Positions 9,424 through 17,788 of a stretch of 64,000 nucleotides of DNA are shown here, piece by piece (position 1 is the first letter of the stretch; every line of letters begins with the position of its first letter). Below the pieces are notes generated by a model, which was not told where the DNA came from, searched no databases, and saw only the letters and a list, made by a program, of their open reading frames with translations. This DNA comes from Aggregatibacter segnis ATCC 33393 (lineage in GTDB: Bacteria > Pseudomonadota > Gammaproteobacteria > Enterobacterales > Pasteurellaceae). Both the position numbers and the translations under genes were made by a program. The DNA lies in contig NZ_GL622200.1 of NCBI RefSeq assembly GCF_000185305.1, positions 761,252 to 825,251 of the forward strand, read 5' to 3'.

Positions 9424-10662
9424 ATGAATATGTCTCGTTTAATTTCACTCTTCTTCCAAGGCAGTTTGGTCAAACGTATTGCTGTTGGTTTAGTGTTAGG
9501 TATTTTGGTCGCACTCATTACACCTATGTTACAACCGACATTAGGTTTTAACTTGGCTGAAAAAGTCGGTGTGTTAGGTCAAATTTTTGTTCGTTCACTA
9601 CGTGCTGTTGCACCATTATTGATCTTTGTTTTGGTTATGGCCGCAATTGCCAATAAGAAAGTGGGTTCCAAAACTAGCATGAAATCCATCATTGTGTTGT
9701 ATTTGGTCGGTACTTTCTTAGCAGCATTAGTTGCTGTTATTGCAGGATTCTTGTTCCCAACAGAAGTTGCATTATCAGTAAAAGAAGATATTTCCGCTGC
9801 ACCAAAAGGTGTTGGAACCGTATTGTTGGATTTAATTTTCAATATGGTGGACAACCCGTTAAATGCATTATTTAAAGCAAATTTCATTGGCGTATTAACT
9901 TGGTCTATCGGCTTAGGTTTGGCCTTACGTCATGCTTCTGATGCAACTAAAACCGTGATTTCTGATATTTCTGAAGCGGTCTCCAAAATTGTTTATGTCG
10001 TTATTTCATTTGCGCCAATCGGTGTATTCGGTTTAGTTTCTGAAACATTAGCGGATAAAGGCTTGGTGGCATTAGGTGGCTATATTCAATTATTAAGCGT
10101 GTTAGTCGGCTCCATGTTGTTTGTAGCTTTTGTTGTGAATCCGGTTTTAGTTTTCTGGAAAATCCGTCGTAATCCGTATCCACTCGTTTGGACTTGTTTA
10201 CGTGAAAGTGGCGTAACCGCATTCTTTACCCGTAGCTCTGCAGCGAATATTCCGGTGAATATCAATCTTGCGAAACGCCTGAATTTAGATGAAGAAACGT
10301 ATTCTGTTTCTATCCCGTTGGGCGCAACCATTAATATGGCTGGTGCTGCGATTACGATCACTATTTTAACGCTTGCGGCAGTAAATACGTTAGGTATTGA
10401 GGTTTCTTTTGGTAGCGCGATTTTGTTAAGTCTTGTTGCCAGTTTATGTGCTTGTGGTGCTTCCGGAGTTGCCGGTGGTTCATTATTGTTAATTCCATTA
10501 GCATGTAGTCTATTTGGAATTTCTGATGATGTTGCGGCACAAATGATCGGGGTTGGTTTCATTATCGGTATCTTACAAGATTCTACAGAAACCGCACTTA
10601 ACTCATCTACTGACGTACTTTTTACTGCAGCCGCTTGTATTGCAGATGAAGACAAAAAGTAG
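9424..10662 (+). CDS. sstT: Serine/threonine:Na+ symporter
   Basis: The 412-residue inner-membrane protein belongs to the dicarboxylate/amino acid:cation symporter family and closely follows SstT of E. coli. Seen are the conserved serine-rich hairpin sequence [14 protein letters not shown] (about 261-274), [11 protein letters not shown], and the [18 protein letters not shown] re-entrant loop. It imports serine and threonine with sodium. The gene is monocistronic and followed by a strong terminator. Confidence 0.95.
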   Translation: MNMSRLISLFFQGSLVKRIAVGLVLGILVALITPMLQPTLGFNLAEKVGVLGQIFVRSLRAVAPLLIFVLVMAAIANKKVGSKTSMKSIIVLYLVGTFLAALVAVIAGFLFPTEVALSVKEDISAAPKGVGTVLLDLIFNMVDNPLNALFKANFIGVLTWSIGLGLALRHASDATKTVISDISEAVSKIVYVVISFAPIGVFGLVSETLADKGLVALGGYIQLLSVLVGSMLFVAFVVNPVLVFWKIRRNPYPLVWTCLRESGVTAFFTRSSAANIPVNINLAKRLNLDEETYSVSIPLGATINMAGAAITITILTLAAVNTLGIEVSFGSAILLSLVASLCACGASGVAGGSLLLIPLACSLFGISDDVAAQMIGVGFIIGILQDSTETALNSSTDVLFTAAACIADEDKK

Positions 10663-10690
10663 AAGATAAACTTGTACAATTGAAATAATC

Positions 10691-10720
10691 AAAAAGGATA
10701 GAAATTCATCTATCCTTTTT
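10691..10720 (+). terminator. sstT terminator
   Basis: AAAAAGGATAGA pairs with TCTATCCTTTTT across a short loop, 28 bases after the stop. Confidence 0.85.
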
Positions 10721-10786
10721 ACTTTTTATTTCGCGCGGTATATTCTTTTAACCCATTACTTCTTAATTTAGATAGAGGTCATTTGA

Positions 10787-11299
10787 ATGAAATTATTTGT
10801 TTTCATTTTTTTATCGTTCATCTTTTCCTGCAATACGGTTGTTGCGGCAGAAAAAAATATTCAAGGGATACAAAATCAGCTCGAGCAACAAGTTGATAAA
10901 AAAAACTCAAATGCGCAAAGTGTTTCCTTGGGCGTTTTTCAAAATTATGTTGTTGTAGGTTTTGAAGGGCGGGAGATTGCGGTCGATGACAATAATCAGG
11001 CTTATGTCTTGGTCAAATTTACAGTTGAGAATAAAAGCAATAAACCAATAAGATTTCTTCAATGGCTAAGTGTCTATACATACGATAAACAAATTGTTCA
11101 TTTACAAAGCGTGCCATTAAGTTTTGCTCAACCAATGGCGCCTGCAGCTAAGGCGGATATTAATTTGCGAATTCCATTTAATAAAGTGCCGAATGAATAT
11201 CGCTCTTTATTTAGTAATGTACAAGAAAACTTAATGATTTATGCCGTACCGGAAAATGTTGTTTTTGCGGATGGGCAAAAAATGAATGTTAAAAATTAA
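10787..11299 (+). CDS. Predicted exported protein of unknown function
   Basis: The 170-residue protein begins with a signal peptide (hydrophobic core about 3-20, likely cleaved after VVAA). A polar linker and a beta-rich domain follow, including AYVLVKFTVENKSNKPIRF (about 77-95). That pattern resembles small Ig-like domains of exported proteins such as the DUF4352 type, but I do not recognise the family and assign no function. A single Cys (15) lies inside the signal segment, not in a lipobox. The gene lies alone between sstT and dinB. Confidence 0.7.
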   Translation: MKLFVFIFLSFIFSCNTVVAAEKNIQGIQNQLEQQVDKKNSNAQSVSLGVFQNYVVVGFEGREIAVDDNNQAYVLVKFTVENKSNKPIRFLQWLSVYTYDKQIVHLQSVPLSFAQPMAPAAKADINLRIPFNKVPNEYRSLFSNVQENLMIYAVPENVVFADGQKMNVKN

Positions 11300-11302
11300 A
11301 TA

Positions 11303-11318
11303 CTGCTTTTTTATCCAG
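11303..11318 (+). promoter_or_regulatory. LexA (SOS) box before dinB
   Basis: CTGCTTTTTTATCCAG matches CTG-N10-CAG, and with flanks (TA...TG) closely resembles the second box before the UmuD-like gene. It lies 55 bases upstream of the dinB ATG, just ahead of a possible -10 (TATGCT, 11324-11329), well placed to block RNA polymerase. Confidence 0.65.
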
Positions 11319-11329
11319 TGATTTATGCT

Positions 11330-11371
11330 AAAGTGCGGTTAGAAAATAACATGTTTTTTAACCGCACTTTT
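11330..11371 (+). terminator. Inverted uptake-sequence hairpin abutting dinB
   Basis: AAAGTGCGGTTA pairs with TAACCGCACTTT with further A/T pairing inside and a T-run. It reads as a terminator of the upstream exported-protein gene, but its last base is only three bases from the dinB start codon. Confidence 0.6.
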
Positions 11372-11373
11372 TT

Positions 11374-12480
11374 ATGCCTGATTCTCTTTCCCGCAAGCCT
11401 AGAAAAATTATTCACATTGATATGGACTGTTTTTACGCTTCCATTGAAATGCGTGAAAATCCTACATTGGCGGATAAGCCTGTTGCTGTTGGTGGAAGGC
11501 CAGAGCAACGAGGCGTGTTGACAACATGTAATTATATTGCCCGAAAGTTTGGGCTACACAGTGCAATGCCAACCGCACAGGCGCTAAAATTGTGCCCTCA
11601 TTTGGTTTTACTGCCGGTTAACATGCCTCTATATCGCGAGGTTTCCCGTCAAATTCATCAAATTTTCCAGCGTTATACGACAATCATTGAACCGCTTTCT
11701 TTAGATGAGGCTTATTTAGATGTAACCGATTGTGATAAATGTGCCGGTTCGGCAACTTGGATCGCACAAGATATTCGCCAAGCCATTTGGGATGAACTTC
11801 GGTTAACCGCTTCTGCCGGTGTTGCACCATTAAAATTTTTAGCCAAAATCGCATCTGATCAAAATAAACCAAACGGGCAATTTGTGATTGAGCCGAAAGA
11901 TGTCGATGAGTTTGTTGCTCATTTGCCACTTAAAAAAATTCCAGGTGTGGGCAAAGTAACCTCGGAAAAATTACTGCAAATGGGCTTAGCATATTGTGCA
12001 GATGTACAAAAAATTGATCGGCATCTCTTGTTAAACGCATTGGGTAAGATGGGGCAACAAATTTGGTCATACAGCCATGGTATTGATGAGCGAATGATTC
12101 AGCCTCATCGAGAGCGTAAATCCATTGGTGTTGAAACGACATTATTGACGAATATTACTGCCTTGGAACAGGGCATTGCCGTGTTGGATGAGTTATATGC
12201 TCAATTAGTAAAACGAGTGCAACGTTCTGCTGTTAGTATTCCTTTTTCACAGTTGAGAAAAATCGGCGTGAAACTCAAGTTTGAAGATTTTCAGGTGACG
12301 ACTCTAGAAAAAAGTGCGGTAGTTTTTTCGAGAGAAAATTTTCAACAGCTGCTAAGTCAAATTTGGCAACGGAGACAGGGGAGAAGTATTCGTTTAATTG
12401 GCTTGCATGTCATGTTGCCGGAAGAAAATCATTCAGGGCAAATGAGCTTGTGGGGATTTTCTGAAGAGCGTGATAAATAA
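11374..12480 (+). CDS. dinB: DNA polymerase IV (Y family)
   Basis: DinB is a low-fidelity translesion polymerase. The 368-residue protein shows the palm-domain motif IIHIDMDCFYASIEM (about 14-28) with its metal-binding Asp, SLDEAYLDVTD (about 109-119, with catalytic Asp-Glu), and the helix-hairpin-helix IPGVGKVTSEKL. It ends SLWGF, close to the beta-clamp binding peptide of this family. The start at 11374 leaves nine codons before the first palm motif. It has no Shine-Dalgarno sequence because the preceding bases belong to an uptake-sequence hairpin. A LexA box upstream supports SOS induction. Confidence 0.95.
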   Translation: MPDSLSRKPRKIIHIDMDCFYASIEMRENPTLADKPVAVGGRPEQRGVLTTCNYIARKFGLHSAMPTAQALKLCPHLVLLPVNMPLYREVSRQIHQIFQRYTTIIEPLSLDEAYLDVTDCDKCAGSATWIAQDIRQAIWDELRLTASAGVAPLKFLAKIASDQNKPNGQFVIEPKDVDEFVAHLPLKKIPGVGKVTSEKLLQMGLAYCADVQKIDRHLLLNALGKMGQQIWSYSHGIDERMIQPHRERKSIGVETTLLTNITALEQGIAVLDELYAQLVKRVQRSAVSIPFSQLRKIGVKLKFEDFQVTTLEKSAVVFSRENFQQLLSQIWQRRQGRSIRLIGLHVMLPEENHSGQMSLWGFSEERDK

Positions 12481-12502
12481 CCTCCTTTCTTATGCTTTCT
12501 TT

Positions 12503-12531
12503 TTGGCAGGCTATAGAAATTCTCTTATAAT
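12503..12531 (+). promoter_or_regulatory. folP-glmM promoter
   Basis: TTGGCA at 12503-12508 and TATAAT at 12526-12531 are spaced by 17 bases, 39 bases before folP. Confidence 0.7.
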
Positions 12532-12569
12532 ACACCGCACTTTTTACCTAAACGGTAAGCGAATAATCT

Positions 12570-13397
12570 ATGAAATTAACAGCAAATAATAAAACACTCG
12601 ATCTTTCTACCCCTAAAATTATGGGGATCCTCAATTTCACCCCGGATTCTTTTTCTGATAGCGGTAAATTTTTCCAATTAGACAAGGCGTTGTTCCAAGT
12701 AGAAACGATGTTGAAGCAAGGCGCATCGATTATTGACATTGGGGGAGAGTCAACTCGTCCGATGGCAGAAGAGGTAACGTTAGAAGAGGAACTTGAGAGG
12801 GTTGTTCCTTTAGTTGAGGCGGTGAGAAAACGGTTCGATTGCTGGATTTCGGTAGATAGTTCCAAAGCACAGGTGATGCAAGAGGCCGCTAAGGTGGGCA
12901 TGGATCTGATTAATGATATTCGTGCTTTACAAGAACCGGATGCATTACAAACCGCTGCTCGTTTGGCATTGCCGGTGTGCATTATGCATATGCAAGGGCA
13001 ACCGCGAACAATGCAGCTCAATCCGCATTACGATGATGTGGTGGCGGATATTTTAAAATTTATGCAGCAGAGAACGGAACAATGTTTGGCTTCCGGAATC
13101 AAAAAAGAGAATCTGATTTGGGATCCGGGCTTTGGTTTTGGCAAAAGCGTGCAACATAATTATTGTTTGTTACAACAATTTTCTGTTTTCTGTGAACAAG
13201 GGTATCCGGTGTTGGCGGGAATTTCCCGTAAATCTATGATTGGTGCCGTATTGGATAAGCCTGTAGAACAACGGACCGTGGGCAGTGTGGCTGCCGCATT
13301 AATTGCTGCGATGAAAGGCGCCAGCATTTTGCGTGTGCATGATGTTGCTGAAACTGCTGATGCCCTTAAAATTTGGCTTGCAACACAGAATGCGTAA
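12570..13397 (+). CDS. folP: Dihydropteroate synthase
   Basis: FolP joins p-aminobenzoate to dihydropterin pyrophosphate in folate synthesis and is the target of sulfonamides. The 275-residue protein carries both signatures: MGILNFTPDSFSDSG (about 18-32) and DIGGESTRPMAEEV (about 56-69). It also has the DPGFGFGK loop and the C-terminal SVAAALIAAMKGASILRVHDV. The p-aminobenzoate genes lie at about 52-54 kb of this window. The downstream neighbour is glmM, the same order as in enterobacteria. Confidence 0.96.
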   Translation: MKLTANNKTLDLSTPKIMGILNFTPDSFSDSGKFFQLDKALFQVETMLKQGASIIDIGGESTRPMAEEVTLEEELERVVPLVEAVRKRFDCWISVDSSKAQVMQEAAKVGMDLINDIRALQEPDALQTAARLALPVCIMHMQGQPRTMQLNPHYDDVVADILKFMQQRTEQCLASGIKKENLIWDPGFGFGKSVQHNYCLLQQFSVFCEQGYPVLAGISRKSMIGAVLDKPVEQRTVGSVAAALIAAMKGASILRVHDVAETADALKIWLATQNA

Positions 13398-13463
13398 TTG
13401 TGCTGTCAGACGAACGACGGCATAAAATAATAAATGACATTTTTATTAAGAAGGAATTGAAAC

Positions 13464-14798
13464 ATGGCTGAACGTAAATATTTTGGGACTGATGGGGTGC
13501 GTGGCAAAGTAGGTAACCATCCGATTACGCCTGATTTTGTTTTAAAACTCGGTTGGGCTGCAGGTAAAGTGTTAGCGACACAAGGGTCTCGCGTGGTGCT
13601 GATTGGTAAAGATACCCGAATTTCGGGCTATATGCTTGAATCCGCCCTTGAAGCCGGTTTGGCAGCAGCCGGTTTATCTGCCGCATTTACCGGCCCAATG
13701 CCAACCCCAGCGATTGCTTATTTAACCCGCACTTTCCGCGCGGAAGCCGGTATCGTGATTTCCGCTTCCCATAATCCGTATTATGACAATGGGATTAAAT
13801 TCTTTTCTACACAAGGAACGAAATTACCCGATGATGTGGAGGAAGCTATCGAAGCCATGTTGGAGCAACCGATGGACTGTGTCGAATCTGCCGAATTAGG
13901 GCGTGCCAGCCGAATTAAAGATGCGGCAGGGCGTTATATTGAATTCTGTAAAAGTACGTTTCCGGCTCACTTGAGTTTAGAGGGATATAAAATTGTGGTG
14001 GATTGTGCCAATGGCGCAACCTACCATATTGCGCCGAATGTTATGCGTGAATTAGGCGCGGAAGTTATTGAAATTGGCACCCATCCGAATGGCATGAATA
14101 TTAATGAAAAATGCGGTGCAACGGATATTAAAGCGTTACAACAAAAAGTGTTAGAAGTAAAAGCGGATGTCGGTTTGGCGTACGATGGTGATGGTGACCG
14201 TTTAATTATGGTGGATCATCTCGGTAATAAAGTCGATGGTGACCAAATATTATTTATTATTGCCCGTGAAGCCTTGCGCGAAGGGCGTTTGCAAGGCGGT
14301 GTCGTAGGCACCCTAATGAGCAATATGAGTCTTGAACTTGCCTTAAAACAATTAGCCATTCCGTTTGTGCGTGCCAATGTGGGCGACCGTTATGTGTTGG
14401 AACAAATGCAAGAACGCGGTTGGGGCTTAGGCGGTGAAAACTCGGGGCATATTATTATTGCGGATCGCAATACGACCGGCGATGGCATTATTGCGTCTTT
14501 AGCCGTGTTGACAGCAATGGTAAAACATCATTTGTCGCTGAACGAATTAGCCGATGCAGTTAAATTATTCCCACAAGTGTTAATTAATGTGCGTTTTGCC
14601 GGGGGGAATAATCCATTAGAAAGCGACGCCGTGAAAGCGGTGGCTGCCGAGGTTGAAAAGCGCTTGGCCGGCAAAGGACGTATTTTACTGCGTAAATCAG
14701 GCACTGAGCCGTTAATTCGCGTGATGGTGGAATGTGAAGACGGCACATTGGCTCAGCAATGTGCAGAAGAAATCGCGGAAGCGGTGAAGGCCAATTAA
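13464..14798 (+). CDS. glmM: Phosphoglucosamine mutase
   Basis: GlmM interconverts glucosamine-6-phosphate and glucosamine-1-phosphate on the way to UDP-GlcNAc for peptidoglycan and lipid A. The 444-residue length is standard. The phosphoserine loop [19 protein letters not shown] (about 95-113) holds the catalytic Ser; the metal loop [11 protein letters not shown] (about 240-250) and the sugar-binding GGENSGHII are present. The AAGGAA ribosome site is good and the gene probably shares the folP promoter. Confidence 0.97.
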   Translation: MAERKYFGTDGVRGKVGNHPITPDFVLKLGWAAGKVLATQGSRVVLIGKDTRISGYMLESALEAGLAAAGLSAAFTGPMPTPAIAYLTRTFRAEAGIVISASHNPYYDNGIKFFSTQGTKLPDDVEEAIEAMLEQPMDCVESAELGRASRIKDAAGRYIEFCKSTFPAHLSLEGYKIVVDCANGATYHIAPNVMRELGAEVIEIGTHPNGMNINEKCGATDIKALQQKVLEVKADVGLAYDGDGDRLIMVDHLGNKVDGDQILFIIAREALREGRLQGGVVGTLMSNMSLELALKQLAIPFVRANVGDRYVLEQMQERGWGLGGENSGHIIIADRNTTGDGIIASLAVLTAMVKHHLSLNELADAVKLFPQVLINVRFAGGNNPLESDAVKAVAAEVEKRLAGKGRILLRKSGTEPLIRVMVECEDGTLAQQCAEEIAEAVKAN

Positions 14799-14816
14799 TC
14801 TTTAAGGTCGTTATAA

Positions 14817-15287
14817 ATGCATTTATTTATTATGCGTCATGGTGAAGCAGAATTGATGGCGAACTCGGATAAAGCGCGTCATCTTAACGCTAACGGCAGA
14901 GAGCAATCCCGACTTCAAGGAATGTGGCTAAAATCCACCGCACTTGAGTTCGATAAAGTCTTGGTGAGCCCTTATACCCGTGCTTTAGAAACCTTTGATG
15001 AAATTAATCAGGTTTTTGAGCAACAACTTTCTGATAAATTGGAAGTGTGGGAAGGTATTACGCCTTATGGTGATTCCGGCTTGGTGAGTTCTTATGTGGC
15101 TTTGTTGGAAAAAGAAGGGCACCGCAATCTCCTGCTGATCTCTCATTTGCCTTTGGTGGGGGATATTGTGAAGGAATTGTGCGGTCGAAATCCGGCGAGT
15201 TTTTATCCTGCTACGATTGTTGAGGTTCATTTGAATAATCACCGAGCTGAAGTTAAAGAAATAAAATATTTCAGTAAAACGAATTAA
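14817..15287 (+). CDS. sixA: Phosphohistidine phosphatase SixA
   Basis: The 156-residue protein starts MHLFIMRHGEAE, the histidine-phosphatase signature whose RHG His is phosphorylated during catalysis. The second catalytic His is in LLISHLPLVGD (about 109). SixA removes phosphate from phosphohistidines, for example of PtsP/PtsN-type phosphorelay proteins. It begins 18 bases after glmM, so it is likely in the same transcript. Confidence 0.88.
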   Translation: MHLFIMRHGEAELMANSDKARHLNANGREQSRLQGMWLKSTALEFDKVLVSPYTRALETFDEINQVFEQQLSDKLEVWEGITPYGDSGLVSSYVALLEKEGHRNLLLISHLPLVGDIVKELCGRNPASFYPATIVEVHLNNHRAEVKEIKYFSKTN

Positions 15288-15382
15288 AAAACATTTCTTT
15301 TTACGTCATTTTGTTACACACTGTAAACGTCTTACAAAATAGGTTTGTGAGGCGTTTATTTTTTTATTCGTTAGGAGCTACT

Positions 15383-15961
15383 ATGAAAAGAACAGTATTA
15401 ACCGCCTTAGTCTTAGGTGCAGTGTTAAGTGTTACCGCTTGTGATGACAATAAAACTTCACAAAAAGTTGAACAGGCTAAAACCAGTGTTTCAGAAGCGA
15501 AAGATGCGGTAGTCAGTGCAGCACAAGATGTAAAAACGGCAACCGTTGAAGCTGTCAAAGAAACAAAAGACGCTGTGGCAGCAAAAGCTGGCGAAATGAA
15601 AGAAGCTGCTGCTGAGAAAGTCACTGAAGCAAAAGAAGCTGCAGCTGAAAAAATGGATGCAATGGCAACCAAAGCAGGAGAAATGAAAGACGCTGCGGCT
15701 GAGAAAGTGGCTGAAGCAAAAGAAACTGCAGCTGAAAAAATGGATGCAATGACAACTAAAGCAGGTGAAATGAAAGACGCAGCTGCTGAGAAAGTCGCTG
15801 AGGCAAAAGAAACCGCCTCTGAAAAAATGGATTCAATGGCAAGTAAAGCAGGTGAAATGAAAGATGCCGCAGCAGAGAAAGTGAGTCAAGCTGCAGATGC
15901 AGTATCTGAAAAAGCGGCTGAAGTGAAAGAAGCCGTAAAAGAACGCACTGAAAATAAATAA
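15383..15961 (+). CDS. Repeat-containing alpha-helical lipoprotein
   Basis: The start at 15383 is chosen because TAGGAG lies just upstream and because it yields a lipoprotein signal (MKRTVLTALVLGAVLSVTAC, Cys 20). The mature 173 residues are almost wholly Ala/Lys/Glu-rich amphipathic helix. A 29-residue unit beginning KAGEMK is repeated in tandem with starts at nucleotides 15584, 15671, 15758 and a partial fourth at 15845. The composition resembles apolipoprotein/LEA-like and YtxH-like helical proteins, but there is no catalytic motif. It is probably membrane-anchored by lipid. Function unknown. Confidence 0.8.
   Translation: MKRTVLTALVLGAVLSVTACDDNKTSQKVEQAKTSVSEAKDAVVSAAQDVKTATVEAVKETKDAVAAKAGEMKEAAAEKVTEAKEAAAEKMDAMATKAGEMKDAAAEKVAEAKETAAEKMDAMTTKAGEMKDAAAEKVAEAKETASEKMDSMASKAGEMKDAAAEKVSQAADAVSEKAAEVKEAVKERTENK
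15584..15930 (+). repeat. 87-bp in-frame tandem repeat (about four copies)
   Basis: Units begin exactly 87 bases apart at 15584, 15671, 15758 and 15845, each encoding KAGEMK(D/E)AAAEKV. The last copy diverges towards its 3' end. Confidence 0.9.
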
Positions 15962-15979
15962 AAAGCAGATTGTCTGCTT

Positions 15980-16642
15980 TTAGAATGGGATAAAAACTAA
16001 TTTATCCTTTTCAGCAAAAATCCTGACTGAACGATATAAAAATTCAGTTGGGATTTTTTCTTTGTGTAAGAAACGGCTATTTACCGCTAAAAATTCGGCA
16101 TCTAAATATTGTGTATAGATCGCACCGGAATTGCTGTTGACCCCCGCCATGGCACGTCCTAATAATTCGCCATAAATATGAATATTGCCGTCTGCTGCGA
16201 CTTCAGCGCCTTGTTCTACGTCGCCATGAATAATCAAATCACTGTTTTTCGCATAAATGACCTGCTTATCAATAACGCTGTGGGTTATGACTTTTGTCGG
16301 CAGACTACGAGGTTCGGGAAGTATTTCTGAAAGATTATCAATGTTGCCTAGAATCGGTAAGTCGGCGGTTAAAATTAATTCTCTTTGCAGATGATTTTGC
16401 CAGTCGGCAACCCCAATGACGTGAATGTGATATTCGGCAAGCAGGGCTTTTAGGTCGGTTAAATTCACTTTTTCCAGCATCGGATTGAATTGCAAAATTA
16501 CTTCAATGTTTTTAAATAATGAAGGGGAAGTTTTGCTTTTCTTCGCCAATGCGCGCTTAATTGCGGTCAAGCTTGAACTATGGATACTGATAAATACAGC
16601 AGAAAATTGACCTGTTCGTAGTTCGATAATATCTTGAGCCAT
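15980..16642 (-). CDS. minC: Septum-site determining protein MinC
   Basis: MinC inhibits FtsZ polymerisation; with MinD it blocks polar division sites. The 220-residue protein has the N-terminal FtsZ-inhibitory domain (about 1-100) and the C-terminal beta-helix domain with HGDVEQGAEVAADGNIHIYG and LLGRAMAGV. The segment aligned to the E. coli MinD-binding motif RSGQ reads IDKQ here (about residues 122-125). Neither minD nor minE lies beside it: the downstream neighbour is the convergent repeat lipoprotein. ycgL is divergent, as in E. coli. Identity as MinC is firm; function with a partner is open. Confidence 0.9.
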   Translation of the reverse strand: MAQDIIELRTGQFSAVFISIHSSSLTAIKRALAKKSKTSPSLFKNIEVILQFNPMLEKVNLTDLKALLAEYHIHVIGVADWQNHLQRELILTADLPILGNIDNLSEILPEPRSLPTKVITHSVIDKQVIYAKNSDLIIHGDVEQGAEVAADGNIHIYGELLGRAMAGVNSNSGAIYTQYLDAEFLAVNSRFLHKEKIPTEFLYRSVRIFAEKDKLVFIPF

Positions 16643-16726
16643 AAAGAAATTCCAAGGAAAAAAGTTGCTTAATGATAATGAATTATTGCAAAATCGGCAA
16701 CTTGAACCTTGTCTTGGAGCAAAATT

Positions 16727-16978
16727 ATGCTATGTGCTATTTATAAAAGCCCAAAAGAAGCGGGCATGTATCTTTATATTGAAAAACGCGATCAATTTGA
16801 TGCGCTACCTGAAGCGTTATTAACGGTTTTTGGTAAACCGGTTTTTGTTATGTTGTTTAATCTTGCCGGTACAAAACCGTTGGTAAATGCCGATAAAACG
16901 GAAGTGTTACAGCAAATGAAAGAAAAAGGATTTTACTTACAAACGCCAAAAAAAGACGATTGGTTGTTTAGTCTTTAA
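16727..16978 (+). CDS. ycgL: YcgL domain protein
   Basis: This 83-residue cytosolic protein matches YcgL (MLCAIYKS, then [11 protein letters not shown], and [23 protein letters not shown]). The function is not established. The ATG at 16727 is preferred over the in-frame start at 16709 because family members begin M(F/L)C-IY. It is divergent from minC, a conserved enterobacterial neighbourhood. An uptake sequence immediately follows the stop codon. Confidence 0.85.
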   Translation: MLCAIYKSPKEAGMYLYIEKRDQFDALPEALLTVFGKPVFVMLFNLAGTKPLVNADKTEVLQQMKEKGFYLQTPKKDDWLFSL

Positions 16979-17031
16979 AAGTGCGGTGGATTTTCAGACC
17001 GTTTTTTCTCAGGCTTTTACTGAATTAAATC

Positions 17032-17060
17032 TTGCTATTTGTGTTCTAGAACACTATAAT
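17032..17060 (+). promoter_or_regulatory. Promoter of the initiator-tRNA/nusA operon
   Basis: TTGCTA at 17032-17037 and TATAAT at 17055-17060 with 17-base spacing, 18 bases before the tRNA 5' end. Confidence 0.8.
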
Positions 17061-17077
17061 ACGCCACATATTTCGGA

Positions 17078-17154
<77 letters not shown>

Positions 17155-17174
17155 ATCACAAGTTCAGTAAAAAG

Positions 17175-17197
17175 AACCCCAATTTTGGGGTTTTTTT
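17175..17197 (+). terminator. Terminator after initiator tRNA
   Basis: AACCCC-AATTTT-GGGGTT followed by a T-run, 20 bases past the tRNA 3' end. Transcription must partly read through or restart to reach rimP. Confidence 0.8.
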
Positions 17198-17264
17198 ATA
17201 CGATAAATTTGTTGTTTAAATATCAACGCGTTGTTTTTAATACGTTGATAATTATTGAAAAACT

Positions 17265-17284
17265 GGGCTGTAAGCCCTTTTTTT
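17265..17284 (+). terminator. Second terminator/attenuator before rimP
   Basis: GGGCT-GTA-AGCCC with a seven-T tail lies 25 bases before the rimP start. Just upstream TATCAACG (17221) and CGTTGATA (17243) can pair as a separate hairpin. The pair looks like a leader control region of the nusA operon. Confidence 0.6.
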
Positions 17285-17309
17285 ACGTCTATCGTTTAGG
17301 GAGGTTGTT

Positions 17310-17765
17310 TTGGCAACTTTGGAACAAAAATTACAGGATTTATTACAAGGCTCGGTAGAAGATCTAGGCTGCGAGCTTTGGGGCATTGAATGCCAACGCG
17401 TCGGTCGTTATTTAACCGTGCGTTTATTTATTGATAAAGAAGGTGGTGTCACAGTAGATGACTGTGCCGATGTAAGCCGTCAAGTGAGCGCAGTGTTAGA
17501 TGTGGAAGATCCGATTGCCGATAAATATAACCTTGAAGTGTCCTCACCTGGGTTAGATCGTCCGCTATTTACCTTGGCGCAATATACCCGTTATGTCGGT
17601 CAGGAAATTGTCGTGCATTTGCGTATTCCAGTGGCGGATCGTCGTAAATGGCAAGGCGAATTGGCTAAAATTGAAAATGACATGATTACGTTGATTGTGG
17701 ATAAACAAGAACAGGTTTTGGCGTTTGGCAACATTCAGAAAGCCAACGTTGTTGCGAAATTTTAA
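17310..17765 (+). CDS. rimP: Ribosome maturation factor RimP
   Basis: RimP assists 30S subunit assembly. The 151-residue protein begins MATLEQKL from a TTG start at 17310, supported by GGGAGG five bases upstream. Typical sequence includes [21 protein letters not shown] and [14 protein letters not shown]. It heads the nusA-infB-rbfA-truB operon after the tRNA leader. Confidence 0.96.
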   Translation: MATLEQKLQDLLQGSVEDLGCELWGIECQRVGRYLTVRLFIDKEGGVTVDDCADVSRQVSAVLDVEDPIADKYNLEVSSPGLDRPLFTLAQYTRYVGQEIVVHLRIPVADRRKWQGELAKIENDMITLIVDKQEQVLAFGNIQKANVVAKF

Positions 17766-17788
17766 ATTTAAAGAAGGATAGAAAAAGC

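Noticed and set aside
10086-10679. 197-codon open frame antisense to sstT
   Set aside because: It mirrors the transporter coding sequence and has no ribosome site or recognisable domain.
16664-16690. Fur-box-like sequence TGATAATGAATTATTG between minC and ycgL
   Set aside because: The spacing between half-sites is two bases rather than one, the right half has mismatches, and neither gene has an iron link.
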